This document shows positions 25,077 to 34,307 of a stretch of 64,000 bases of DNA, in pieces. Position 1 is the first letter of the stretch. The number at the start of each line of letters is the position of its first letter. Origin of the DNA: Vulcanimicrobium sp035943995 (GTDB taxonomy: Bacteria; Vulcanimicrobiota; Vulcanimicrobiia; Vulcanimicrobiales; Vulcanimicrobiaceae); the NCBI GenBank assembly GCA_035943995.1, contig DASZBS010000021.1, positions 62,001-126,000 on the forward strand. The letters run 5' to 3'. The notes under the pieces are model-generated. The model worked only from the letters and a program-made list of their open reading frames with translations. It was not told the origin of the DNA and did not search any database. The position numbers and the translations under genes were made by a program.

Positions 25077-26882
25077 ATGATGACGAGCCCAGCCGACCTG
25101 CCCGGCACGGCGGAGCTGCCGACCCTGCCGGCCTTCATTGCCGAGCACCTCGCGAAGCCTCGACCGATCGCCCTCGCCGAGCTGCGGGGTGGCCGCACGG
25201 TCGCGCTGAGCGCCGCCGACGTCCACCGGCGCGCCGCCGCCGTCGCGCACGCGCTCCGGGCGCGCGGGGTGGGGCAGGGCGACCGGGTCGCGATCCTCGC
25301 CAACAACTGCGTCGACTGGCTGCTCGCCGACTTCGGGATCCTGTACGCCGGCGGCGTCGTCGTGCCGATGTTCGCGACGACCGCCGACGACCAGATCCGG
25401 TTCATCCTCGCCGACAGCGCGGCGAAGCTGGTGTTCGTCGACGACGCGAAGTGCGCTGCGCACGTCCGCGCGGCGGTGCCGAACGCACCGCCCGTGGTGG
25501 CATTCGACGACGACGGCGACGACGGGTTCGCGGCGCTGGTGCGCGCGGGCGAGGCGCTGAACCGCGACAACGCTGTGCTCGCGGCGTACCACGACGGCAT
25601 AGGGCTCGACGAACTCGCCGTGCTCATCTACACGTCGGGTACGACGGGTCAGCCGAAAGGCGTGATGCTGTCGCATCGCAACCTCGTCGCGAACACCGTC
25701 GACGCGTTCGATCCGGCCGAGAGCGCGCAGCACGAAGGGCAAGTCGCGCTGTCGGTGCTGCCGTTCGCGCACATCTTCGAGCACACCAACGCGCTGGGCT
25801 ATCTCTACAACGGGCTGATCCACTACGTCACCACGCCCGAGCGCCTGCTCGAAGACCTCAAGGTGATTCGGCCCAACTTCGTGGCGTTCGTGCCGCGCAT
25901 CTTCGAGCGCCTCATCGCGGGGATCGTCGGCAAAGCGCGCGACGCGGGCGGCTTCAAGGCGAAGCTCGTGCCGTGGGCGCTCGAGGTCGGCACCGCGTAC
26001 GAACGCGCGGTGCGCGACGGCGGCCTGTCGCCGCTGCTGCGCGTCAAGCACGTGCTCGCGAACAAGCTGGTGCTGTCGAAGATCCGCCCGACGCTCGGGC
26101 TCGACCGGCTCGAGTACTTCGTGAGCGGCAGCGCGCCGCTGCACCGCGACACCGCGCTCGCGCTCGCGGCGATGGGCCTGAGCATTCTCGAAGGCTACGG
26201 CTTGACGGAGACGTCGCCCACCGTCACCGTGAACCATCCCGCCGACAACGAGCTCGGCACGGTCGGCACGCCGGTGAAGAACGTCGAGGTGAAGATCGCC
26301 GACGACGGCGAGGTGCTCGTCAAAGGCCCGAACGTCATGCTGGGCTACTATAAAGTCCCGCGCGAGGAGCAGCCGTTCACCGCCGACGGCTGGTTCCAGA
26401 CCGGCGACATCGGCGCGTTCGACGAGCGCGGGCATCTCGTCATCACCGACCGCAAGAAAGAGCTGTTCAAGAGCAGCGGCGGCAAGTGGATCTCGCCGTC
26501 GCGCATCGAGACGGCGATCAAACGGTCGATCTACGTCGGCCAGGTGATGGCGTTCGGCGCGAACCGCCCGCACCCGGCCGTGCTCGTCGCGCCGAACTGG
26601 GATCTGATCCGCAAAGAGCTCGACATCCCCGCGGACACGCCGACCGCGACGATGGCGACGGACCAGCGCGTGCGCGCGCTCGTGATCCGCGAGATCACCG
26701 CCAACACGGCGGAGCTCGCGTCGTACGAGCGGATCCAGCGCATCGCGATCCTGCCGCGCGATCTGACGGTCGACGACGGCGAGCTGTCGCCGACGCTCAA
26801 GATCAAGCGCCGCGTCGTCGAGCAGCGGTATGCGGCCCTGATCGAGCAGGCGTACGCTGAAAACCTGCGCGAGCGGGAATAA
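25077..26882 (+). CDS. fadD: Long-chain fatty-acid-CoA ligase
   Basis: The 601-residue enzyme belongs to the FAA1-type long-chain acyl-CoA synthetases. It has the P-loop IYTSGTTGQPKGVMLSH, LPFAHIFEH, YFVSGSAPLH, GYGLTETSPTVTVN and DRKKELFKSSGGKWISPS (the hinge and A8 region). It feeds acyl-CoA into the divergently transcribed fad operon and shares its control region. Two consecutive ATGs (25077, 25080) are possible starts. Confidence 0.9.
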   Translation: MMTSPADLPGTAELPTLPAFIAEHLAKPRPIALAELRGGRTVALSAADVHRRAAAVAHALRARGVGQGDRVAILANNCVDWLLADFGILYAGGVVVPMFATTADDQIRFILADSAAKLVFVDDAKCAAHVRAAVPNAPPVVAFDDDGDDGFAALVRAGEALNRDNAVLAAYHDGIGLDELAVLIYTSGTTGQPKGVMLSHRNLVANTVDAFDPAESAQHEGQVALSVLPFAHIFEHTNALGYLYNGLIHYVTTPERLLEDLKVIRPNFVAFVPRIFERLIAGIVGKARDAGGFKAKLVPWALEVGTAYERAVRDGGLSPLLRVKHVLANKLVLSKIRPTLGLDRLEYFVSGSAPLHRDTALALAAMGLSILEGYGLTETSPTVTVNHPADNELGTVGTPVKNVEVKIADDGEVLVKGPNVMLGYYKVPREEQPFTADGWFQTGDIGAFDERGHLVITDRKKELFKSSGGKWISPSRIETAIKRSIYVGQVMAFGANRPHPAVLVAPNWDLIRKELDIPADTPTATMATDQRVRALVIREITANTAELASYERIQRIAILPRDLTVDDGELSPTLKIKRRVVEQRYAALIEQAYAENLRERE

Positions 26883-26889
26883 CCTGGGG

Positions 26890-27357
26890 ATGACGCACAA
26901 CGCACGAAGAGCAGGCGCGGCGTTGCTTGCCGCCGCGCTCGCGCTCGCGATCCCGCTGACCGGAGCGGCCCAATCGACGATGACCGGGAGCCAGCAAACC
27001 TCGTTGCTGCAATACGCACTCGTCCACATCGACGCCGAGACCCACACGCTCGCGACGATGAAGAATCACATCTCGTCGCGCGACATCGTCACGGTGTTCG
27101 TCACGCAGGCCGGCACGGCCACCCGGCAGCTGCTCGCGCGCTCGGCGAGCCGCAACCGGCACGCCGCGCTGGAAGACGCGCTGTCCAAAGCGACGGTCGC
27201 GGATGTGGACCGTAACAACGGTCAGAGCGAAGACCAGAGCTCGCTCGCCGAATACTTGCAGCACCTGCGGATCAATCCGAACGCCGTCATCGCAGTCGAC
27301 GTCGATCCCCGCCACGACCCGCAGAACCCGCGGGTCACGGTGTTCTACCGCGGCTAG
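26890..27357 (+). CDS. Secreted hypothetical protein
   Basis: The 155-residue protein has a signal peptide (RRAGAALLAAALALAIPLTG, cleavage near GAA-QS). The rest is mostly helical, with LQYALVHIDAETHTLATMKNH and a C-terminal beta-like AVIAVDVDPRHDP. No family is recognised. It starts eight bases after fadD and may be co-transcribed with it. Confidence 0.65.
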   Translation: MTHNARRAGAALLAAALALAIPLTGAAQSTMTGSQQTSLLQYALVHIDAETHTLATMKNHISSRDIVTVFVTQAGTATRQLLARSASRNRHAALEDALSKATVADVDRNNGQSEDQSSLAEYLQHLRINPNAVIAVDVDPRHDPQNPRVTVFYRG

Positions 27358-27401
27358 GCCGAAGGTCCTCACTCTCGGCGCGCCGTCCCATGGCCCAGGT
27401 T

Positions 27402-27430
27402 ATGACCTCTCGCCTCTTCCGTGGTAATAT
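27402..27430 (+). promoter_or_regulatory. Promoter before NHL-type lipoprotein gene
   Basis: ATGACC (27402-27407), a 17-base spacer and an extended -10 (TGG-TAATAT, with TAATAT at 27425-27430) precede the gene. A strong purine-rich Shine-Dalgarno sequence (GGGGAGGGG, 27435-27443) follows. Confidence 0.5.
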
Positions 27431-27448
27431 CACCGGGGAGGGGTGTTG

Positions 27449-29590
27449 ATGTTGCCGTTATTCCGATCGAGCCGCGTTCGAGGATTGTGCGTTATCCTCG
27501 CAATAGCGATCGCTGCGTGCACGCCGTCGCACGGCAAAACGGTGCCGTCCGTTCAGAACGCGGATCGGCTGAAAACCGCTGGGCTCGCGAACGGGCGTGA
27601 CGGCGGACGCGCCGGAACGCTTTATGTCGCGACTTCGAACGCCGTGTACGATTTCGATCTCGGGGTCCGCGGTGATGTGCGGCCGAACGGCAGCCGCTCC
27701 GGGGCCTATTTCGAGAGTCGCGCTGGGGATCGCGACGCTTCCATCGCCGGCGTCGCGACCAACGAAGCCGGAGATCTCGCAATCGTGGAAAACGAAGCGA
27801 GCCGTCGCGCAGTAGCGGAGCCGTGCGAGATCGTGTATGTGCCGGCGCGTAGTCGGGACTCTGCCGAGCACGTCATGCGGGGAACCTGCGGCACCCGCGG
27901 GGGAGCCTATCCGCCAGGCACGGCGCTCGGAATTGCCTTTATCCGGCGCCCGCCGCGACGTGATATTACGACGCTCCACCGGAGAAGCGTGCGGCTCAGC
28001 GCCGCGGCGCCGACGACGCCGCAGCAAGTGCTTTACGTCGGCCGCCTTACGGCACCGGGACAAGTGGAGCAGTATAGCCTCCCCATCACGTCGTCATCGA
28101 CACCGCCGAATTTTTCGTTCCACTCCGACAATGTCAACTCACTGGCTGTCGACCGAAACGGAAACGTCGCTGTAGGTGAGATATTTAAGACGCTGCGGTT
28201 CTTTAGCGCGCTGATCAGCGCATCCAGCACTCCGAGCGCTGAATTTTACAACCATAGCGCGAATGCGTATACTGGCCAGCTGGCTCTTACGCCGCTCGGA
28301 GACTTATGGGCACCCGCAGAGATCGAGACCCCGCTCACCACTAACCATATCTACTTTTATACGCAACCGTTCACCAACGCGAGCACGCCTTCGGCAGCGA
28401 TCGACGTCCCGGGCGGCTTCGCCCCTCAGGGGGCTGCGCTCGACAGCGCACAGAACCTCATCATATCGGCGCAATCCCCTACGAATCCGACCGTGTTGAT
28501 GGTTTACCCTCCGCCGTATACCGCGGTAACCACGACGACGCCGCTCACCCAAAGCGACCATATCAAACTTACCGTCAACGGAGCGCAGCTCTTCGTCGTC
28601 GACTTTTACGGGGGCGTCGACGTTTATGACTTGCCGCTCACATCTCTGAGTGTACCCGCGTTTACCATCACGGGCGTACATCACCCGCAGGATGTAGCCT
28701 TTGATGCATCAGGCAATCTCTATGTCGCAAATGACGGTGCAGTTACGATGTATAGCCCGCCATTTTCCGCGTCGAGTGCTCCCTTCATGACCCTTGTCCC
28801 CCCGCCGCCTCTCATGACTACCGTGCTCGGAATTGCGATCGGTGTCGTCGCGACGCCGACGCCCGTGCCGACCGCGACGCCGTCACCTCAACCGACGAAC
28901 ACGCCATCGCCACTGCCGACGAGTACGCCGTCGCCGCAGCCGACGGCTACCCCCGATCCCAACGGTCGCCCCGGCGACCTTGCCGTGCTTATGAGCTACG
29001 GATCATCGGTGGGACCGCGATCGGACGCATGCGGCGTACCCGGCGGTTATGCAGTCGATCGCTATGGCATTGGCTCCGAGCGCATCGTTCCGACGGGGTG
29101 CATCGAGGTTCCCGGCCCTCGCACCGCGATCAGTGGCGGAACCAACGGTGCCTTTGGACTTGACTACACGACGGGCGGCCTGACGCGCGTGGATCATTAC
29201 GGCCCGGGCGGTCCGGTCGATGCGACGGTGACCGCTCCGGGCTCCGCCGGACCACTCGCGGCCGCGACGCAGGTTTCGAACAGCTCGCAGTATTATGCCG
29301 TTGCAACCGTCTCATCGGGCCATACGACGATCTACCGGTACCAATTTAATGGCATCGGATTTCAGCCGCTTCACGAGCTGGGGAAGTTCGACGACATGGT
29401 CGCCGCGATCGCGATCGACGACGACGGAATCGTCTACGTGGGGCTCAACGGGCGCGATGGGCGCTCGCGAGTCAGCGTGTATGGCCGGCAAGAGGACGAC
29501 GCTGCAAGACCCGGCCACGTCGTGACCGATCCCATTCGCGCTCCCGCACGCGGTTCGACTGCGATCGTCGGCCTAGCCGTCGCCAAATGA
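27449..29590 (+). CDS. Beta-propeller-like lipoprotein with Thr/Pro-rich linker
   Basis: The 713-residue protein has a lipoprotein signal (ILAIAIAAC, lipid Cys about residue 24). Repeated blade-like motifs such as VNSLAVDRNGNVAVGEI, PQDVAFDASGNLYVAND and AIAIDDDGIVYVGLN resemble NHL/SMP-30 propeller blades. A linker of PTP/SPQPT repeats (28858-28965) separates the main propeller from a C-terminal segment. Base composition is less GC-rich than its neighbours in the middle of the gene. ATG 27449 fits the Shine-Dalgarno sequence better than GTG 27443. A surface-exposed binding role is inferred. Confidence 0.7.
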   Translation: MLPLFRSSRVRGLCVILAIAIAACTPSHGKTVPSVQNADRLKTAGLANGRDGGRAGTLYVATSNAVYDFDLGVRGDVRPNGSRSGAYFESRAGDRDASIAGVATNEAGDLAIVENEASRRAVAEPCEIVYVPARSRDSAEHVMRGTCGTRGGAYPPGTALGIAFIRRPPRRDITTLHRRSVRLSAAAPTTPQQVLYVGRLTAPGQVEQYSLPITSSSTPPNFSFHSDNVNSLAVDRNGNVAVGEIFKTLRFFSALISASSTPSAEFYNHSANAYTGQLALTPLGDLWAPAEIETPLTTNHIYFYTQPFTNASTPSAAIDVPGGFAPQGAALDSAQNLIISAQSPTNPTVLMVYPPPYTAVTTTTPLTQSDHIKLTVNGAQLFVVDFYGGVDVYDLPLTSLSVPAFTITGVHHPQDVAFDASGNLYVANDGAVTMYSPPFSASSAPFMTLVPPPPLMTTVLGIAIGVVATPTPVPTATPSPQPTNTPSPLPTSTPSPQPTATPDPNGRPGDLAVLMSYGSSVGPRSDACGVPGGYAVDRYGIGSERIVPTGCIEVPGPRTAISGGTNGAFGLDYTTGGLTRVDHYGPGGPVDATVTAPGSAGPLAAATQVSNSSQYYAVATVSSGHTTIYRYQFNGIGFQPLHELGKFDDMVAAIAIDDDGIVYVGLNGRDGRSRVSVYGRQEDDAARPGHVVTDPIRAPARGSTAIVGLAVAK

Positions 29591-29591
29591 A

Positions 29592-30101
29592 TTAGGCCGG
29601 TTTGTCCTCGAGGATCATCAGCGTCGACGTGCCCGTCGCGTACACCGTGCCGTTCGCGTCGACCAGATGCGCTTCGGACGTCGCCGTGCGGCGGCCGGCG
29701 TGCACGACGTGCGCGTCGGCGAACACCTTTCCCGTGGCGGCCGTCACCGGGCGGTGAAAGCGCGTGTGCAAGTCCATCGTCGTGGCGACCCGGCCGGCGG
29801 GGAGCACCGATTGCACCGCACTGCCGAGCGCGTTGTCCATCAGCGTCGTGATGATGCCGCCGTGTACCGAGCCGATCATGTTGTAGAGCTTCTCCTCGGG
29901 CATCATCGCGAACACGACACGACCGCGCTCGGCGGTTTCGAGCGAGAAGTTCATCCAGCGCGTGATGTTGGTGGTCGGGATCTCGCCGCGCTGCATCATC
30001 TGCAGCGCTTCGAGCCCGTCCATGCGCCGGAAGGCGTCGACCGCGTGCGGGTACGTGTGCGGCGCGGCCGCGCCGCCAGCGTGCGAGCCCGGCTCGCTCA
30101 T
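29592..30101 (-). CDS. PaaI/YbgC-type hotdog thioesterase
   Basis: The 169-residue protein has a hotdog-fold core: MIGSVHGGIITTLMDNALG (about 80-98, with the catalytic-type HGG...D), TMDLHTRFHRPV and ATGTSTLMIL. It is typical of PaaI-family acyl-CoA thioesterases. Its start overlaps the trxB stop by one base (TGATG), so the pair is probably one transcript. The acyl substrate is unknown. Confidence 0.85.
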   Translation of the reverse strand: MSEPGSHAGGAAAPHTYPHAVDAFRRMDGLEALQMMQRGEIPTTNITRWMNFSLETAERGRVVFAMMPEEKLYNMIGSVHGGIITTLMDNALGSAVQSVLPAGRVATTMDLHTRFHRPVTAATGKVFADAHVVHAGRRTATSEAHLVDANGTVYATGTSTLMILEDKPA

Positions 30102-31072
30102 CAGACGGGCACGGTCGTCGCGGCGTGGTGGACGCCGTGGTGCGATTCCATCATCTCCAGGTATTTCTCTGCGTCGATGGCGGCCTTGCAGCCCATCCCC
30201 GCCGCCGTCACGGCCTGCTTGTAACGCACGTCGTAAACGTCGCCTCCGACGAACACGCCCGCGACGTTCGTGCGCACGCCGTCCTCGCTGACGATGTAGC
30301 CTGCGTCGTCCAGCGTGATCTGCCCGCGGAAGATGGCCGTGTTCGGGTCGTGCCCGATCGCGATGAACAGCGCGTCGGCGGGCAGCATCGACTCCTCGCC
30401 AGTGACGAGGTTCTTCAAGCGCAGCGCGGTGGTGCTGTGCTCGCCGACGACTTCCTCGACCGCGCTGTTCCAGATGAACTCGATCTTCTCGTGGTTGAGC
30501 GCGCGCTCGGCCATGATCTTCGACGCGCGCAGCGTGCCGCGGCGGTGGATCACCGTCACCTGCGAGCCGAAGCGCGTGAGGAACAGCGCTTCTTCCATCG
30601 CGGAGTCGCCGCCGCCGACGACCACGATGTGCTTGTTGCGAAAGAACGCGCCGTCGCACGTGGCGCACGTGGAAACGCCGCGCCCGCGCAGCCGTGCCTC
30701 GCCCGGGATATCGAGCCAGCGCGCGCTCGCGCCCGTCGCGACGATGACGCTGTCGGCCGTGTACTCGTCCTCGGCGGTGCGTACGACCAGCGGCCGCTTG
30801 GAGAAGTCGACCTCGGTCACGTCCATGTTGTGCACGATCGAGCCGAACCGCTCGGCCTGTTTGCGGAACGCCTCCATCAGCTCGGGCCCCATGATCCCGT
30901 CCGGGAAGCCGGGATAGTTCTCGACCTCCGTCGTGAGCATGAGCTGCCCGCCGTACATGTGGCCGGCGAAGACGATGGGCGCGAGGTTGGCGCGGGCGGC
31001 GTAGACGGCGGCGGTGAGGCCGGCGGGGCCTGAGCCGATGATGATCAGCTTGGTGTGGGTGGGGACGGGCAT
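30101..31072 (-). CDS. trxB: Thioredoxin reductase TrxB
   Basis: TrxB transfers electrons from NADPH through FAD to thioredoxin. The 323-residue protein has the FAD site IIGSGPAGLTAAVYAARA (about 10-27), the redox pair in CATCDGAFF (about 140), the NADPH site VVGGGDSAMEEALFL and the C-terminal FAD motif GVFVGGDVYDVRYKQAVTA. The length is normal. It is followed by the thioesterase gene. Confidence 0.92.
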   Translation of the reverse strand: MPVPTHTKLIIIGSGPAGLTAAVYAARANLAPIVFAGHMYGGQLMLTTEVENYPGFPDGIMGPELMEAFRKQAERFGSIVHNMDVTEVDFSKRPLVVRTAEDEYTADSVIVATGASARWLDIPGEARLRGRGVSTCATCDGAFFRNKHIVVVGGGDSAMEEALFLTRFGSQVTVIHRRGTLRASKIMAERALNHEKIEFIWNSAVEEVVGEHSTTALRLKNLVTGEESMLPADALFIAIGHDPNTAIFRGQITLDDAGYIVSEDGVRTNVAGVFVGGDVYDVRYKQAVTAAGMGCKAAIDAEKYLEMMESHHGVHHAATTVPV

Positions 31073-31116
31073 TCCGCCTTCTTCAACCCGGTACGGGTTG
31101 CGTCCGGTTCAGGCTC

Positions 31117-31347
31117 TTACTCGGGCCGGCGGGGTCGTGGGTCCCAGTGGTTGTCCGGCGCCATGACATACGGGTTGACGCGCCTGTACCGCCCGGGCGG
31201 AACGGCGTCGCCTGCGGCGTCCACATCGTCGCCGGCGATACGCAATATGCTCGTGCGCGTCTCGCAGCGCAGCCGCATCGTGCCGCGCTCTACGGTCGCG
31301 CCGTAGCGATACTGCGGACAGCCGTTCGGCGTCGCAGTCGCGAAAAT
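31117..31347 (-). pseudogene. Frameshifted 3' part of the DUF6438 lipoprotein gene
   Basis: After the AAAA run at 31343-31346 (TTTT on the coding strand), coding character moves from the frame of the upstream gene to the -1 frame. It continues there for about 75 codons (FATATPNGCPQYRYGA through NPYVMAPDNHWDPRP). In the original frame the last 19 codons are rich in unusual CGA and end at 31290. A one-base deletion, an assembly error or programmed slippage would all explain this. Confidence 0.5.
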
Positions 31348-31880
31348 CCGCCGAGGCCGTTCTCGCCGACGTAGAGGGTGACGCCGCCGCGGAACGTGCC
31401 GAGAAACGCCGTCGCCGGGTCGTTGCGCCGCCAGCGGATCCGCGCGGTCGCACCGTCGAGTGCCAGCAAGATGCCCTCGAGCCGCAGTGATGCCGAGCTC
31501 TCGCCCACGCCCGTGTAGCGCACGCGCCGCGCGCCGTAGTCGATCTGCAGATTCACCGCCTGGGCATCGATATTCGCCGTCGGGTATTTGTCCGGGAGCG
31601 TCTCGGGATGCTGCGCCGCGATCCACGCAGCGAGCGGCGCGAAATCGAAGACGCCGGAAAACTTCCCATGCAGTGGCGCGAAATCTCCGCCGGCATACGT
31701 GGCACGTCCGTCTGCCAAGAAGCGCACGACAAATGCGGGGCACGTCCCATAGCACGGTGTCTTCTGCATCGTGATCGAGGTGATCGCGCCGAGACCCGAA
31801 TTCTCCGGCGGCGTTCCTCGCAGCCCGCCGCACGCGGCGAGCGCGACGACCAGCGAGACCGCGGTGACGAGCAAGCGCAT
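31290..31880 (-). CDS. DUF6438 lipoprotein, probably frameshifted at its C-terminus
   Basis: The 196-residue reading frame has a lipoprotein signal (LVTAVSLVVALAACGG, lipid Cys 17). A DUF6438-like domain follows: ITMQKTPCYGTCPAFVVRF with its two cysteines, then ADGRATYAG. The natural C-terminus seems to lie in the -1 frame (see 31117-31347). The function of the family is unknown; the location would be an envelope membrane. Confidence 0.65.
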   Translation of the reverse strand: MRLLVTAVSLVVALAACGGLRGTPPENSGLGAITSITMQKTPCYGTCPAFVVRFLADGRATYAGGDFAPLHGKFSGVFDFAPLAAWIAAQHPETLPDKYPTANIDAQAVNLQIDYGARRVRYTGVGESSASLRLEGILLALDGATARIRWRRNDPATAFLGTFRGGVTLYVGENGLGGFSRLRRRTAVRSIATARP

Positions 31881-31931
31881 CCCCGGGTCTACGCCGGAAT
31901 CTCGTGCGGTTCATGCGAAGCGCTCGATACG

Positions 31932-32120
31932 ATGAAGCGCGTCCTCTGGATCCTCATTTCGATCTTCGTCCATCCGCTGGCCGTGGTGCTGATGTGGATC
32001 AACCTCGCCGGCCGGACGGATCTGAACCCCAGCCAGAAGGTCATTTGGGCCGTCGTTGGCATCGTGTGGGGGCTCGGCCCCACGCTCTACCTGCTCGTCG
32101 GCGGCGGAGCGCTCTGGTGA
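31932..32120 (+). CDS. Small two-helix membrane protein
   Basis: The 62-residue product (MKRVLWILISIFVHPLAVVL) has two hydrophobic segments, about 4-26 and 38-60, separated by a polar turn (AGRTDLNPSQK). The ATG is in frame with a longer non-coding extension upstream. Its stop overlaps the GTG of the next gene (GTGA), so it is probably translated together with the HTH-MBL protein. No family is recognised. Confidence 0.6.
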   Translation: MKRVLWILISIFVHPLAVVLMWINLAGRTDLNPSQKVIWAVVGIVWGLGPTLYLLVGGGALW

Positions 32121-32965
32121 GCGCCACCGCCGGCTGGCCGCGCATCGCGCTCGAAGACGATCCGTCCGACCTCCTCCGCAAAGCGTCGCGCGGCGCGCGT
32201 GTCGACACCGCGACGCTCGCGCACCGCACGGGCATCGAGGCGCGCGCGATCCAGGCGTGGCTCAAAGGGGACGGCGTGCCGACCGACGACCAGGCGCGCG
32301 CACTCGCCGTCGTGCTGCGGCTCGACCCCGGCAAGTTCGCCGACGCCGCCGCGCGGCGCTGGTATCCGGGCGCGGAGATCCCGCCCGATGTGCGGCACCA
32401 TCCGCACGACCCGCACCCGTCCAACGGCTATCTGTTCTTCTTGCAGGACGGCAAGACGGCGGCACTCATCGACCCGGCCGGCATCCCGAGGACGCTGCTC
32501 GACGCGGTGAACGCAGGGCCGTACGCGTTGCGCTACATCCTCGTCACGCACAAGCACGCCGACCACTGCGACGCGACGGCGGACGTCGCGCGCGCGTTTC
32601 CGAGCGCGCAAATCGTGATGCACCGCGCCGACGTGCATGCGATCGGCGACCTCGGGCGCAAAGCGATCCCCGTGACCGACGGCGACGAGTTGCCGTTCGG
32701 GGACGACGCGTCCATCCGCATGTTGCACACGCCGGGTCACACCGACGGCTCGTCGTGCTTCCTGTTCCGCTCGACGCTGTTCAGCGGCGACACGCTGTTC
32801 GCGGGCTCGGTCGGCGGTATCTTCGCCGACGTCTCGACATACGAGGACTTACTCGCGAGCGTGCGCTTCAAGCTGTTCGCGCTCGACGACGAGACGGTCG
32901 TGATGCCGGGCCACGGCCCGCCGACGACGATCGCGCAGGAGAAGGCGCACAACCCCTTCTTCTGA
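32117..32965 (+). CDS. HTH-metallo-beta-lactamase fusion protein
   Basis: The 282-residue protein has an N-terminal helix-turn-helix-like segment (about 10-70): ATLAHRTGIEARAIQAWLKG resembles XRE-type recognition helices. The C-terminal metallo-beta-lactamase domain has THKHADHCDA (HxHxDH), MLHTPGHTDGS, FSGDTLFAGSVGG and VMPGHGPPT, a complete set of glyoxalase-II/persulfide dioxygenase-like metal ligands. Hydrolysis of a thioester or a related oxidation is likely. The HTH may sense or regulate rather than bind DNA. Confidence 0.8.
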   Translation: MSATAGWPRIALEDDPSDLLRKASRGARVDTATLAHRTGIEARAIQAWLKGDGVPTDDQARALAVVLRLDPGKFADAAARRWYPGAEIPPDVRHHPHDPHPSNGYLFFLQDGKTAALIDPAGIPRTLLDAVNAGPYALRYILVTHKHADHCDATADVARAFPSAQIVMHRADVHAIGDLGRKAIPVTDGDELPFGDDASIRMLHTPGHTDGSSCFLFRSTLFSGDTLFAGSVGGIFADVSTYEDLLASVRFKLFALDDETVVMPGHGPPTTIAQEKAHNPFF

Positions 32966-32970
32966 TCGCC

Positions 32971-33681
32971 CTAACAGCCGTTCGTCGCGCCGACTTCGTG
33001 GCGCACGCCTTCGTGCTCGTCTTCCTTGATCATCCGCATGCGCTCGACGAGCGTCGCCGCCATGTCGCGCAGCTTCGGCGCATCGGCCGGGCTTCGCCCT
33101 CCGTTGTCGGACCCCGACACCATGGCCCCCATCTTGCCGCCGAACGGATCCTCGTCCGTGATCGCGCGCGCGGCGACGACATCCGCGTGGGCACCGATCA
33201 GGAAGAGACCGCGCTTCACCTCGTGCGCGGCGTCCTTCTGGCGCGCCAGCGCGCCCGATAGTGCGTCGGCGAACGCCTTGAGCTCGCGCTTGCGCCTGTC
33301 GTCGGTCGAGGCGGCGGCGAGCGCGCGCAGCCTGTCGACCGCGGCTTGCGCTTCGCCGACGTCGGACTCGATCGACGTAGCCCATTGCGCGAGAACGTCG
33401 ACGGCAGGCGTCTTGTCTTTGCCGACGGTCGCGTTCACGCTGATCCGGTCCATCACCGTCGCCAGCGAAATGATGCGCCGGTCGTTGCGCACCGCGCCCG
33501 TGATCGCCACACTGGCCTGCGCGATGATCGCCTGACACGCTGAATTTGCGCGAACGCGCCCGATCTCGGGGAGCGTGGTGGCCGCCGGCGAGGGTTCGGC
33601 TGCCGGAACGGGCGAGGCGGTGGTCTCCGCGGCCATCGCGACGGCCACGTTCAGCAGAACGGCCGGAAGCCAGGCGGTCAT
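32971..33681 (-). CDS. Secreted helical hypothetical protein
   Basis: The 236-residue protein has an N-terminal signal (MTAWLPAVLLNVAVAMAAE), then a Pro/Ala linker and a mainly helical domain with an ACQAIIAQASVAI segment and a charged C-terminal half. It ends the leftward envelope cluster, 23 bases after the PspA-like gene. No family is recognised. A periplasmic role linked to the flotillin/PspA module is inferred from position only. Confidence 0.6.
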   Translation of the reverse strand: MTAWLPAVLLNVAVAMAAETTASPVPAAEPSPAATTLPEIGRVRANSACQAIIAQASVAITGAVRNDRRIISLATVMDRISVNATVGKDKTPAVDVLAQWATSIESDVGEAQAAVDRLRALAAASTDDRRKRELKAFADALSGALARQKDAAHEVKRGLFLIGAHADVVAARAITDEDPFGGKMGAMVSGSDNGGRSPADAPKLRDMAATLVERMRMIKEDEHEGVRHEVGATNGC

Positions 33682-33704
33682 CGCGGCGCGCGCTTCATGC
33701 GCCG

Positions 33705-34307
33705 CTACTCCGGCGGCCGGCTCAACGCTTCCCGCTCGGGCGGCGGGCGGTCCAGCGCTTCCCGCTCGACATGCGCTTCGACGTGCGTGGTCGACGACGA
33801 GCGGGCGTCGCGGTCCACCAGCTCGGCGAGCGCCGCGGCGCGCGCTTGCAGCGACAGCGTCCGCTCGCGCGCGTCTTCGAGCAGCGTGCGGATCTCCGCG
33901 TGCGCGGAGCTCACGCCGGCGATCGCGCCGTGCGCCGCGATACCGGCTTTTGCCGCGGCGGCCCGCGCGCGCGTGATGTCGCGCTCGGCGCGCAGCGCGT
34001 CGGCGCGGCGGCGCAGCTCGTGCGCCGCGTCGTCGAGCGCGTCCTCGCGCGTTTTCAGCTCCTCGATCTCGGCGCGGAACGCTTCGACCGCCTCGTGCTG
34101 CGTCGCGCTGCGCTCGTACGAGGTGAGTTGCATCTCCAAGCGCTTGCGCGCCGTGAGGAGCTCGACGAGGTGGCCGCGCACCTCGTCGACGATCTCGAGC
34201 TGCGTGTGGTACGCGGCATCGACCGACGCTGCGGGGTCGTCGAGGCGCGCGATCTGCGAGCGCGCCTCCCCCGTCAGCAGCCGGCCGATGCGCGCCCAGA
34301 GGCTCAC
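33705..34307 (-). CDS. PspA/IM30-like coiled-coil protein
   Basis: The 200-residue protein is almost wholly helical with long coiled coils. Its N-terminal part, DDPAASVDAAYHTQLEIVDE followed by ARKRLEMQL, corresponds to the ...DP...AY..Q.......V......KRL..Q pattern of PspA/IM30. It lacks the amphipathic helix 0 consensus and has a polar tail. PspA proteins bind stressed membranes. The ATG overlaps the flotillin stop (ATGA), consistent with a membrane-stress unit. Confidence 0.7.
   Translation of the reverse strand: MSLWARIGRLLTGEARSQIARLDDPAASVDAAYHTQLEIVDEVRGHLVELLTARKRLEMQLTSYERSATQHEAVEAFRAEIEELKTREDALDDAAHELRRRADALRAERDITRARAAAAKAGIAAHGAIAGVSSAHAEIRTLLEDARERTLSLQARAAALAELVDRDARSSSTTHVEAHVEREALDRPPPEREALSRPPE

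Noticed and set aside
28858..28965. Short repeats possibly indicating a CRISPR array
   Set aside because: They are in-frame Pro/Thr codon repeats of a protein linker without regular spacers. No CRISPR array was found in the window.
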